Below are positions 1 through 7,669 of a stretch of DNA of 64,000 bases, in pieces. This stretch comes from JADGOV01 sp963814355 (GTDB lineage: Bacteria > Actinomycetota > Actinomycetes > JADGOV01). The notes below the pieces were generated by a model. The model was not told the DNA's origin and made no database searches. It worked only from the letters and a program-made list of their open reading frames with translations. Every line of letters starts with the position of its first letter. Position 1 is the first letter of the stretch. Made by a program: the position numbers and the translations under genes. Location: positions 992,001 to 1,056,000 of the forward strand of contig CAWFCZ010000018.1 of NCBI GenBank assembly GCA_963814355.1, read 5' to 3'.

Positions 1-2068
1 CGGCGATCACCTGGCCGGCCTCGATCCGGGCACCCTCGACCACGATGGGCCGTTGGTTGATGCAGGTGCCCTGATTGGAGCGGCGGAACTTGGCCAGCCG
101 ATAGGTCCGGGCGGTGCCGTCGTCGTGGCGCACGGTGACCAGATCGGCCGAGAGCTCCTCGACCATTCCGCCCTGCTCCGCGATCACCACGTCGCCGGCG
201 TCCACCGCGGCCCGGAGCTCCTGCCCGGTGCCGACCAAGGGCGCCTCGCTGCGCAGCAGCGGCACCGCCTGGCGCTGCATGTTGGAGCCCATCAGCGCCC
301 GGTTGGCGTCGTCGTGCTCCAGGAACGGGATCATCGCGGTGGCCACCGAGACCATCTGCCGCGGCGAGACGTCCATGTAGTCCACGTCGTCCGGCGGCAG
401 GTAGTCCACCTCGCCGGCCTTCTTGCGGACCAGCACCCGGCGCTCGGTGAAGTTGCCGTTGGCATCGATGGGCTCGTTCGCCTGGGCGATGACGTGGCGG
501 TCTTCCTCGTCCGCGGTGAGGTAGTCCACGTCGTCGGTCACCCGGCCGCTGACCACCTTGCGGTACGGGGTCTCCACGAAACCGAAGGAGTTGACCCGGC
601 CGTAGGTGGACAGCGACCCGATCAGGCCGATGTTGGGACCTTCCGGGGTTTCGATCGGGCACATCCGGCCGTAGTGGCTGGAGTGCACGTCGCGGACCTC
701 GAAGCCGGCCCGCTCCCGGGACAGGCCACCAGGGCCGAGCGCGGACAGTCGCCGCTTGTGGGTCAGCCCGGCCAGCGGGTTGGTCTGGTCCATGAACTGC
801 GAGAGCTGGGAGGTGCCGAAGAACTCCTTGATCGAGGCCACCACCGGGCGGATGTTGATCAGGGACTGCGGCGTGATCGCCTCGACGTCCTGGGTGGTCA
901 TCCGCTCCCGGACGACGCGCTCCATCCGTCCCAGACCCAGGCGCACCTGGTTCTGGATCAGCTCGCCGACCGTGCGCAGCCGGCGGTTGCCGAAGTGGTC
1001 GATGTCATCGACGTCGTAGCCCGCCTCGCCGGCGTGCAGCCGCACCACGTAGTCGATCGCGCCGACGATGTCGTCCTCGGTGAGCGTGCCCTGGCTCAGC
1101 GGCAGGTCGAGGCCGAGCTTGCGGTTGACCTTGTGCCGGCCGACCTTCGCCAGGTCGTACCGCTTCGGGTTGAAGTAGTAGTTCTCCAGCAGGGTCTGGG
1201 CCGACTCCCGGGTCGGCGGCTCGCCAGGCCGCAGCTTGCGATATATGTCGAGCAGCGCCTCGTCCTGGGTGGCGATGTGGTCCTTGTCCAGCGTGATCGA
1301 CATGGACTCGTAATCCCGCCAGCGGTCGCGGATCCGCTCGGCGTCCCAGCCGAGCGCCTTGAGCAGCACGGTGACGCTCTGCTTGCGCTTGCGGTCCAGC
1401 CGGACACCGACGGTGTCCCGCTTGTCAACCTCGAACTCCAACCACGCACCCCGGCTGGGGATCACCTTGCAGTTGAAGATGTCCTTGTCCGGCGAGGTCT
1501 TGTCGGCCTCGCGGCCGAAGTACACCCCGGGCGAGCGGACGAGCTGGCTGACCACGACACGCTCGGTGCCGTTGATCACGAAGGTGCCCTTGGGCGTCAT
1601 CAACGGGAAGTCGCCCATGAAGACCGTCTGGCTCTTGATCTCACCGGTCTCGTGGTTGGTGAACTCCGCGGTCACGAACAGCGGCGCGGAGAAGGTCATG
1701 TCCTTGTCCTTGCACTCCTCCACCGAGTACTTCGGAGGCTCGAAGCGCGGCTCCCGGAACTCCAGGGACATCTTCTCGCCGAAGTCCTGGATCGGGCTGA
1801 TCTCCTCCAGGATCTCCTGCAGGCCGGACGCGTCCGGGACGTCCGAGCGGCCGGCGGCCTTGGCCGCCGCGGTCCGCTCCCGCCAGACCTCGTTGCCGAC
1901 GAGCCAGTCGAAAGAGTTGGTCTGCAGGGCTAGCAGGTTGGGGACTTCGAGGGGCTCACGGATCTTTGCGAAGGAGATTCGGGGTGGGGCGGCGGGGATG
2001 CCGTGGTAACTGGCGGGGCTGTTCGACAGGTTGGCAGGTGCGGCTGAGCTGGTGCGCGAGGCGGCCAA
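1..2068 (-). CDS. rpoB: RNA polymerase beta subunit, N-terminal part
   Basis: Catalytic beta subunit of RNA polymerase; the 3' part lies outside the window, so about 689 codons are visible. The reverse strand reads without interruption through RISFAKIREPLEVPNLLALQ near the start, the rifampicin region (SQFMDQTNPLAGLTHKRR, then LSALGPGG) and CPIETPEGPNIGLIGSL. I chose the TTG at 2068-2066 because GGAAGGA lies just upstream and the product begins LAASRTSSAAPAN, as actinobacterial RpoB proteins do (initiator Met). It is preceded by a 373-base gap after rplL, as is usual in this order. The segment after the rifampicin region reads VHSSHYGR where most RpoB have VHPxHYGR. Confidence 0.98.
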   Translation of the reverse strand, partial: MAASRTSSAAPANLSNSPASYHGIPAAPPRISFAKIREPLEVPNLLALQTNSFDWLVGNEVWRERTAAAKAAGRSDVPDASGLQEILEEISPIQDFGEKMSLEFREPRFEPPKYSVEECKDKDMTFSAPLFVTAEFTNHETGEIKSQTVFMGDFPLMTPKGTFVINGTERVVVSQLVRSPGVYFGREADKTSPDKDIFNCKVIPSRGAWLEFEVDKRDTVGVRLDRKRKQSVTVLLKALGWDAERIRDRWRDYESMSITLDKDHIATQDEALLDIYRKLRPGEPPTRESAQTLLENYYFNPKRYDLAKVGRHKVNRKLGLDLPLSQGTLTEDDIVGAIDYVVRLHAGEAGYDVDDIDHFGNRRLRTVGELIQNQVRLGLGRMERVVRERMTTQDVEAITPQSLINIRPVVASIKEFFGTSQLSQFMDQTNPLAGLTHKRRLSALGPGGLSRERAGFEVRDVHSSHYGRMCPIETPEGPNIGLIGSLSTYGRVNSFGFVETPYRKVVSGRVTDDVDYLTADEEDRHVIAQANEPIDANGNFTERRVLVRKKAGEVDYLPPDDVDYMDVSPRQMVSVATAMIPFLEHDDANRALMGSNMQRQAVPLLRSEAPLVGTGQELRAAVDAGDVVIAEQGGMVEELSADLVTVRHDDGTARTYRLAKFRRSNQGTCINQRPIVVEGARIEAGQVIA

Positions 2069-2249
2069 CAGGGGTCCTTCCGAGCGCTCGTATGGTCGTG
2101 TGCGCGCAGGCCAGATGTCCCCGCCCGATAGGCGGGGTCAATTAATGGCAGCGCAAACCAGCAGTGTAGCCCTTACGGCTCCTGCTGTCGAGGCCGGCGG
2201 AAAAAGGCCGAAGGCCGTGCGCCGAGATGTTGTTGTCACCGCTGCGGGA

Positions 2250-2278
2250 ATGATCGCCCGATCCGAGCCCGGCGTCAA
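2250..2278 (-). promoter_or_regulatory. Candidate rpoB promoter
   Basis: On the minus strand TTGACG (2278-2273) is followed after 17 bases by GATCAT (2255-2250), about 180 bases upstream of the rpoB TTG start. The -35 match is good and the -10 is weak. It is inferred from spacing and position only. Confidence 0.3.
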
Positions 2279-2343
2279 GCCAACGCGGCAAAAAAGACCG
2301 GTCTTGACCGATTCGGCCGAGGCCACCTGCCGGCGGGCGCGAG

Positions 2344-2376
2344 GAGAGGCCGGCCCGACGTGGCGGCCGGCCTCTC
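2344..2376 (-). terminator. Terminator/attenuator hairpin after rplL
   Basis: Perfect 11-bp inverted repeat GAGAGGCCGGC / GCCGGCCTCTC with an 11-base loop, 65 bases downstream of the rplL stop on the minus strand. There is no U-tract directly after it, as is common for high-GC actinobacterial terminators. It could be a partial terminator or an RNA-processing site. Confidence 0.6.
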
Positions 2377-2389
2377 GTGCCGAGGGCTC

Positions 2390-2431
2390 TGCGGTAGACG
2401 GGCTCTTGCGGTAGACGGCTCTGCGGTAGAC
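2390..2431. repeat. Three short direct repeats (TGCGGTAGAC)
   Basis: The decamer TGCGGTAGAC starts at 2390, 2407 and 2422, just downstream of the rplL stop. Seen directly; probably slippage, no function assigned. Confidence 0.7.
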
Positions 2432-2441
2432 CAGAGGAGTC

Positions 2442-2834
2442 CTACTTGACCGTAACGCCGGCGCCGGCGCCTTCCAGGGCCGCCCTGGCCTTGTCGGCCG
2501 CGTCCTTGGTCACCTTTTCCAAGACCGGCTTGGGGGCCCCGTCGACGAGGTCCTTGGCCTCCTTGAGGCCCAGGCTGGTCAGCGAGCGGACCTCCTTGAT
2601 GACCTGGATCTTCTTCTCACCGGCCGACTCCAGGATGACGTCGAACTCGTCCTGCTCCTCCACGGCCGGCGCTTCCGCCGCGCCGCCACCGGCGGCCGGA
2701 GCGGCGGCCACGGCGACCGGAGCGGCGGCGGTGACGCCGAAGGTGTCCTCGAACTGCTTGACGAACTCGGACAGTTCGATCAGCGTCATCTCCTTGAACG
2801 TCTCCAGGAGTTCATCGGTGCTGAGCTTGGCCAT
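2442..2834 (-). CDS. rplL: 50S ribosomal protein L7/L12
   Basis: The 130-residue stalk protein that recruits translation factors to the ribosome. The N-terminal dimerisation domain (MAKLSTDELLETFKEM), the Ala-rich hinge (about residues 38-55) and the C-terminal domain with EKKIQVIKEVRSLTSLGLKE are all present at normal length. ATG is preceded by GGAAGGAACC. It follows rplJ by 50 bases in the rplJL unit and should share the L10 leader control. Nothing unusual. Confidence 0.98.
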   Translation of the reverse strand: MAKLSTDELLETFKEMTLIELSEFVKQFEDTFGVTAAAPVAVAAAPAAGGGAAEAPAVEEQDEFDVILESAGEKKIQVIKEVRSLTSLGLKEAKDLVDGAPKPVLEKVTKDAADKARAALEGAGAGVTVK

Positions 2835-2884
2835 GAGTTGGTTCCTTCCGTGGATGTGGTCTGGGGTACGTATCGGCAGCCGGC

Positions 2885-3520
2885 TCAGGCGCCGGTCGTC
2901 TCGATCTCGTTGTCGGTGCCCGGCTGCGGTTGGTCGGCCGGCGACGCGGGCGGATCGGAACCGGCGTCCGGCACCGGCCCGGGGGGCGCGGTGAGAATGC
3001 TGGGATCTGCTTCCGCCTTCTCGGCCAGGGCGGCCGCCAGCCGGGCAATCTGGGCCAACGGAGCGGCGAACAGCGCGGCGGCCCGCGACAGCGATGCGGT
3101 CAGGGCCCCGGCCATCCGGGCCAGCAGCACGTCGCGGGACTCCAGGTCGGCAAGGGTACGGACCTCATCGGCCGACAGTGGCCGACCGTCGAGGATGCCG
3201 CCCTTGACCACCAGCAGCGGGTGGGTACGGCCGAAGTCCCGCAAGCCCTTCGCCACCACCACCGGGTCGCCGGTCACGAAGGCGACAGCCGTCGGCCCGG
3301 TCAGCCGATCGGTGAGATCCGGCAGATCCGCGTCCCTCATCGCGATCTTAGTGAGCGTGTTCTTCACCACGGTGTAGGTCGCATCACCTGACAGCGTGCG
3401 CCGCAGTTCCCTGAGTTGGGCGACCGTGAGGCCGCGGTACTCGGTCAGTACGGCCGCCGACGAGTCGCGGAACGCGTCGGTGATCTCTGCCACGGCGGCG
3501 GTCTTCTCGGCGTTGGCCAT
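2885..3520 (-). CDS. rplJ: 50S ribosomal protein L10
   Basis: L10 anchors the L7/L12 stalk on 23S rRNA. The product starts MANAEKTAAVAEITDAFRDS and contains the conserved TEYRGLTVAQLRELRR near residues 25-40. I chose the ATG at 3520 because GGAAGGGAGCCC precedes it and the longer upstream reading has no L10 similarity. At 211 residues it is longer than typical L10 (about 170); the excess is an acidic/Pro-rich C-terminal tail, which is seen in several actinobacteria. L10 bound to L12 normally represses its own leader. Confidence 0.97.
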   Translation of the reverse strand: MANAEKTAAVAEITDAFRDSSAAVLTEYRGLTVAQLRELRRTLSGDATYTVVKNTLTKIAMRDADLPDLTDRLTGPTAVAFVTGDPVVVAKGLRDFGRTHPLLVVKGGILDGRPLSADEVRTLADLESRDVLLARMAGALTASLSRAAALFAAPLAQIARLAAALAEKAEADPSILTAPPGPVPDAGSDPPASPADQPQPGTDNEIETTGA

Positions 3521-3760
3521 GGGCTCCCTTCCGGATATCGACCGGCGGAAGGCCCGTGAATCGGCGGCACCCCGGGCAGCACGGGGCGGCAGGCACCCGA
3601 GTGGGGTACCGGTCAACCTCGCCTGCGCGGGCCGTCCGCGTTTTCGCGGACCTTCGGTCGCCCCTTCGGGCGACGACCGGCGGTCTGTGGCTAGCTCGGT
3701 ATCAGCGTACGTGATCCTCACGCGGCGCCCGCGGCCCGCGCATCGACTCGGCCGGCGACG
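3521..3760 (-). promoter_or_regulatory. L10 (rplJ) mRNA leader
   Basis: 240-base gap between rplA and rplJ with strong secondary structure: a hairpin GTCCGCG-TTTT-CGCGGAC (3634-3651), a hairpin GTCGCCC-CTTC-GGGCGAC (3657-3674), and next to them, on the minus strand, a GCGCAGGCGAGGTTGACC-like stretch resembling the conserved L10-binding motif of bacterial L10 leaders. The structure is seen; its role in autoregulation by L10-(L12) is inferred from the family. Confidence 0.65.
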
Positions 3761-4477
3761 CTACCCCGCGGCGGCATCCTCGGCGAGGTTGCGCGTCCGG
3801 TTGGGGTCGACCGGTATGCCCGGCCCCATCGTGGTGGAGAAGGTGACTTTGCGCAGGTAGCGCCCCTTGGCGGCAGACGGCTTGGCGCGGATGATCTCGT
3901 CCAGTGCGCTGGCGTAGTTCTCCAGGAGCTGCTCGTCGCTGAACGATGCCTTTCCGATGACCAGGTGCAGATTGGCCTGCCGGTCGACCCGATACTCGAT
4001 CTTGCCGCCCTTGATGTCGGTGACCGCCTTGCCCACGTCGTTGGTCACCGTGCCGGTCTTGGGGTTCGGCATCAGGCCGCGCGGGCCGAGTACCCGACCC
4101 AGCCGGCCGACCTTGCCCATCAGGTCGGGGGTGGCCACCGCCGCGTCGAAGTCGAGGAAGCCGTCGGCGACCCGGGCTACCAGGTCGTCCGCGCCGACCA
4201 CGTCGGCACCCGCGGCCAGCGCCTCCTCCGCCTTCGCGCCGGTGGCGAAGACCGCCACCCGGGCGGTCTTGCCCGTGCCGTGCGGAAGGTTGACGGTGCC
4301 GCGCACCATCTGGTCGGCCTTGCGCGGGTCGACGCCGAGGCGCATCGCCACCTCGACGGTGGAGTCGAAGGAGGTTGTCGCGGTCTGCTTGGCCAGCCGG
4401 ACGGCCTGCAGCGGGGGATGCAGGACGCTGCGGTCGAGCGTCGCGGCGGCGCTTCGGTACTTCTTGCCGTGCAACAT
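3761..4477 (-). CDS. rplA: 50S ribosomal protein L1
   Basis: L1 forms the mobile L1 stalk next to the E site and autoregulates the rplK-rplA mRNA in many bacteria. The 238-residue product has GTVNLPHGTGKTARVAVF and GPRGLMPNPKTGTV, both hallmark L1 motifs. ATG at 4477 has GGAGACAGC upstream and gives MLHGKKYRSA; a longer in-frame start 17 codons upstream has no L1-like sequence. It follows rplK after 72 bases. Confidence 0.98.
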   Translation of the reverse strand: MLHGKKYRSAAATLDRSVLHPPLQAVRLAKQTATTSFDSTVEVAMRLGVDPRKADQMVRGTVNLPHGTGKTARVAVFATGAKAEEALAAGADVVGADDLVARVADGFLDFDAAVATPDLMGKVGRLGRVLGPRGLMPNPKTGTVTNDVGKAVTDIKGGKIEYRVDRQANLHLVIGKASFSDEQLLENYASALDEIIRAKPSAAKGRYLRKVTFSTTMGPGIPVDPNRTRNLAEDAAAG

Positions 4478-4549
4478 GCTGTCTCCTTGCGAAACAGTGT
4501 GGTTCGCGGACCCGGCGGGTCCTCCCACGGAACAGGTGCTACGGGAGGG

Positions 4550-4987
4550 CTAGTCGTTGACCGCGACACCCATAGACCGGGCTGTGCCGGTGATGATCTG
4601 CTCGGCGGCGTCGAGGTCGTTGGCGTTGAGGTCGGGCATCTTGGTCTCGGCGATCTGGCGGATCTGGGCCCGGGACAGCTTCGCGACCTTGGTCTTGTGC
4701 GGCTCGGCGCTGCCCTTCTCCACCCCCGCCGCCTTGAGAATGAGCCGGGCGGCCGGTGGCGTCTTGGTGACGAAGGTGAACGAGCGGTCCTCGTACACCG
4801 AAATCTCCACCGGTACGACATCGCCGCGCTGCGACTCGGTGGCGGCGTTGTACTGCCGGCAGAACTCCATGATGTTGACGCCGTGCTGGCCGAGCGCCGG
4901 CCCGACCGGGGGGGCGGGCGTGGCCGCCCCCGCGTTGATCTGGAGCTTGATGACGGCGCTGAGCCGCTGCTTCTTCTTGGGGGGCAT
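4550..4987 (-). CDS. rplK: 50S ribosomal protein L11
   Basis: L11 binds the GTPase-associated centre of 23S rRNA and is needed for stringent-response activation. The 145-residue product starts MPPKKKQRLSAVIKLQINAG and includes PAPPVGPALGQHGVNIMEFC, the conserved L11 signature. Length and motifs are normal. It lies 12 bases downstream of nusG and is probably co-transcribed with it. Confidence 0.98.
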   Translation of the reverse strand: MPPKKKQRLSAVIKLQINAGAATPAPPVGPALGQHGVNIMEFCRQYNAATESQRGDVVPVEISVYEDRSFTFVTKTPPAARLILKAAGVEKGSAEPHKTKVAKLSRAQIRQIAETKMPDLNANDLDAAEQIITGTARSMGVAVND

Positions 4988-4999
4988 CGAATCGTCTTC

Positions 5000-5857
5000 C
5001 TAGATCTTGGTGACCTGATTGAACGCGAGTTCGACCGGGGTCTCCCGGCCGAAGATGGTCACGAGGACCTTGAGCTTCTGGGAGTCGGGGTTGATCTCAC
5101 TGATCGAGGCGGGCAAGGTGGCAAACGGGCCGTCCATCACCGTGACCGACTCACCGACCTCGAAGTCGACCACCTTTGGTGACTCCTTGGCCCGCCGCTC
5201 GGCCGGAGCCTCCTCGGCGAGGATCTTGGCGACCTCGTCGACCGACAGCGGTGAGGGTCGGCTGGTGGCGCCGACGAAGCCGGTCACGCCGGGGGTGTTC
5301 CGTACCGTCGACCACGACTCGTCGGTGAGATCCATCCGCACCAGCAGGTAGCCGGGGAACACCTTCTGCTGGACGACCTGCCGCTTGCCGTTCTTGATCT
5401 GGGTCTCCGCCCGGGTCGGAACCTCGATCGCGTAGATGAAGTCCTCCATGTTGAGCGAGGTGATGCGGCTCTCCAGGTTGGTCTTCACCTTGTTCTCATA
5501 ACCCGCGTAGGAGTGCACGACGTACCACTCACCCGGCTGGACGGACAGTTCCTCGCGCAGCGCGAGAACGGGGTCCGGCTCGGGCTCGTGCTCCGGCTCG
5601 GGCTCTACCGGCGGCTCGCCCACGGTCACCGCGGTGGTCGGCGGGTCGGCCGTCAGGTAGCCCGGCGCGTCTTCGGAGTTGCCACCGAGGCCGGTTTCCT
5701 CGGGCCCTGCCGGCCCGGTACCGGCTTCGCTGGACGGCGCGGGGCCGCCGCCGGAAGCCTCGACCGCCTCCCCCTGCTCGGAGCGCGCATCGGTGGTCGG
5801 CGGCAGGCTGAACGGACCGGCCTGGGCCGGCACATCGGGACGGGGGGAATCGGACAC
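5000..5857 (-). CDS. nusG: Transcription termination/antitermination factor NusG
   Basis: NusG binds RNA polymerase and couples it to Rho or the ribosome. The N-terminal NGN domain (WYVVHSYAGYENKVKTNLES, about residues 105-220) and the C-terminal KOW domain (VMDGPFATLPASISEINP) are complete. I chose GTG at 5857 (VSDSPRPDVPAQ) because AGAGGAAA lies upstream. The first ~100 residues are an acidic, Pro/Glu-rich extension with repeated EPEP/EHEP, typical of actinobacterial NusG. It starts 46 bases after secE. Confidence 0.96.
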   Translation of the reverse strand: MSDSPRPDVPAQAGPFSLPPTTDARSEQGEAVEASGGGPAPSSEAGTGPAGPEETGLGGNSEDAPGYLTADPPTTAVTVGEPPVEPEPEHEPEPDPVLALREELSVQPGEWYVVHSYAGYENKVKTNLESRITSLNMEDFIYAIEVPTRAETQIKNGKRQVVQQKVFPGYLLVRMDLTDESWSTVRNTPGVTGFVGATSRPSPLSVDEVAKILAEEAPAERRAKESPKVVDFEVGESVTVMDGPFATLPASISEINPDSQKLKVLVTIFGRETPVELAFNQVTKI

Positions 5858-5903
5858 GAATACGGGTTTCCTCTGGTACAGGCGGGCGGGCCGACAGATC
5901 AGC

Positions 5904-6185
5904 CTATCCGAAGACCTGCAGGACACCCTTGGCGAACAGTACGTCAAGCACGGCGACGATGATCACCATCACGGTGACGAAGACCAAGGCCACGATGGTG
6001 TACGTGATCAGCTCACTGCGAGTCGGCCAGATCACCTTGCGGAGTTCGGCGACGACCTGCCGGTAGAACAGGGACAGGCCGGAGAGGAAGGCCATCGGAC
6101 CACGACCCCGGCTGCCGCGACCGCCGGCAGCCGGCTGCGGCTGGGGATCGGTCGTAGCGACGCTGCCGCCGCGGGTGTCGGACAC
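5904..6185 (-). CDS. secE: Preprotein translocase subunit SecE
   Basis: Essential membrane subunit of SecYEG. The 93-residue product has a charged cytoplasmic N-terminus, the conserved amphipathic FYRQVVAELRKVIWPTRSEL and one C-terminal membrane helix (about residues 60-85). Length and layout fit the single-TM SecE of actinobacteria. It lies between tRNA-Trp and nusG, the usual context. Confidence 0.97.
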   Translation of the reverse strand: MSDTRGGSVATTDPQPQPAAGGRGSRGRGPMAFLSGLSLFYRQVVAELRKVIWPTRSELITYTIVALVFVTVMVIIVAVLDVLFAKGVLQVFG

Positions 6186-6240
6186 TGACGTTCTCCTCGG
6201 TATCCCGGCCGGTTGCGTCTACCGGTCGGCTCGGCGGCGG

Positions 6241-6314
6241 CAGGGCAGGAGGGACTCGAACCCCCAACCACCGGTTTTGGAGACCGGGACTCTGACCAAT
6301 TGAGCTACTGCCCT
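6241..6314 (-). tRNA. tRNA-Trp (CCA)
   Basis: Cloverleaf on the minus strand: acceptor AGGGCAG (6314-6308) pairs with CTGCCCT (6248-6242), anticodon loop TCTCCAAAA gives CCA, T-arm with GGTTCGAGTCC. Discriminator base G, no encoded CCA end. Position upstream of secE is the usual one in actinobacteria. Confidence 0.96.
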
Positions 6315-6440
6315 ATCGAAGTCGAAGTGTACGCGGCAGGGGGCTCGCGGGTCGACCGCTCCGCCCGGCCGCCGGCCGATCCGGGCACCGAAGCGATGCT
6401 GAGTTGGACGTCCGACTGCGGCGTGCGGGATCATCCGGGC

Positions 6441-7640
6441 ATGGCTCGTATCTCCGCCCGGGTGGGCGGCATCGCGGAATCGGCGACCCTGGCCGTCGAC
6501 GCCAAGGCCAAGGCGCTGAAGGCGGCCGGGCGCGACGTCATCGGCTTCGGGGCGGGGGAGCCCGACTTCCCCACCCCGGCGGCCATCGTGGAAGCCGCCG
6601 AGCGGGCCTGTGCCGACCCGGCGATGCACCACTACACGCCGACCGGCGGTCTCCCCGCATTGCGCGCCGCGGTGGCCGCGGCCACCGGCCGCAACTCCGG
6701 GTTCTCCGTTTCGCCGGCTCAGGTGCTCATCACCAACGGCGGCAAGCAGGCGGTGTACCAGGCGTGCGCCACGGTGCTCGACCCGGGCGACGAGGTGCTG
6801 CTGCCGGCGCCGTACTGGACCACCTACCCGGAGTCGATCCGCCTCGCCGGCGGCGTGCCGGTTCCGGTACTCACCGACGCCGAGGCCGGTTACCTGGCCA
6901 CGGTGGAGCAGTTGGAGGCCGCCCGCACGCCGCGCACCAAGGCGTTGCTGTACTGCTCGCCGTCCAACCCCAGCGGGGCGGTGTACCCGGCGGAGCGGGC
7001 CGAGGGGATCGCCCGGTGGGCGGTCGAGCGTGGCGTCTGGGTGATCACCGATGAGATTTACGAGCACCTGGTCTACGACGGCGTAACCGCCCCCTCGCTT
7101 CCGGTGCTGGTACCCGAGCTGGCGCCGACGTGCCTGGTCGTCAATGGCGTGGCGAAGACGTACGCGATGACCGGCTGGCGGGTGGGCTGGCTGATCGGGC
7201 CGCCGGATGCGGTTGCCGCCGCGACGAACCTGCAGTCGCACCTGTGCTCCAACGTCTGCAACATCGCCCAGGCGGCCGCGTTGGCCGCGGTCAGCGGGGA
7301 TCTCGGGGCGGTGGCGGAGATGCGGACCGCCTTCGACCGGCGGCGCCGGAGGATGGTCGGCATGCTGAACGACATTCCCGGCGTGACCTGCCCGGACCCG
7401 CACGGCGCGTTCTACTGCTATCCCTCGGTCGGCGGACTGCTCGGGCGGGAGCTGCGCGGCCGGGCGCCGGCGAGTTCTCTCGAGCTGGCCGAGCTGGCGC
7501 TGGAGGAGGCCGACGTGGCGGTCGTACCGGGTGAGGCGTTCGGGACTCCGGGGTACTTCCGGCTGTCCTACGCGCTGGGGGACGACGACCTCGTCGAGGG
7601 CGTCTCGCGCCTCGCAAAGCTGTTCGGTGAGGCCAGGTAG
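6441..7640 (+). CDS. Aspartate/aromatic aminotransferase, class I
   Basis: PLP-dependent transaminase of fold type I, probably aspartate:2-oxoglutarate aminotransferase. The 399-residue product has VIGFGAGEPDFPTP, the CSPSNPSGAVY segment, DEIYEHLVYDG and the PLP-lysine motif NGVAKTYAMTGWRVGW (Lys about residue 239). ATG at 6441 gives MARISARVGGIAESATLAVD, matching family N-termini; upstream in-frame starts (for example 6396) lack similarity. It is transcribed away from secE. Exact substrate cannot be fixed from sequence. Confidence 0.93.
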   Translation: MARISARVGGIAESATLAVDAKAKALKAAGRDVIGFGAGEPDFPTPAAIVEAAERACADPAMHHYTPTGGLPALRAAVAAATGRNSGFSVSPAQVLITNGGKQAVYQACATVLDPGDEVLLPAPYWTTYPESIRLAGGVPVPVLTDAEAGYLATVEQLEAARTPRTKALLYCSPSNPSGAVYPAERAEGIARWAVERGVWVITDEIYEHLVYDGVTAPSLPVLVPELAPTCLVVNGVAKTYAMTGWRVGWLIGPPDAVAAATNLQSHLCSNVCNIAQAAALAAVSGDLGAVAEMRTAFDRRRRRMVGMLNDIPGVTCPDPHGAFYCYPSVGGLLGRELRGRAPASSLELAELALEEADVAVVPGEAFGTPGYFRLSYALGDDDLVEGVSRLAKLFGEAR

Positions 7641-7669
7641 CCGACGGGCCTCCGACCGGGTCGGCCAGG

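Larger units (their letters stand above)
2069..2441. other. rplL-rpoB intergenic region
   Basis: No convincing gene. From rplL towards rpoB it holds a triple short repeat, an 11-bp-stem hairpin, a short palindrome followed by T residues on the minus strand (AAGACCGGTCTT then TTTT, near 2288-2303) and the candidate rpoB promoter. This fits partial termination after rplL and re-initiation for rpoB. Confidence 0.6.

Noticed and set aside
53..1933. 626-codon open frame on the plus strand across rpoB
   Set aside because: It is antisense to rpoB, has no recognisable domains, and the rpoB reading is unambiguous; long antisense frames are common in very GC-rich DNA.
2390..2431. Possible start of a CRISPR-like array
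   Set aside because: Only three 10-base units with unequal 5-7 base gaps; no CRISPR repeat length, no cas genes.
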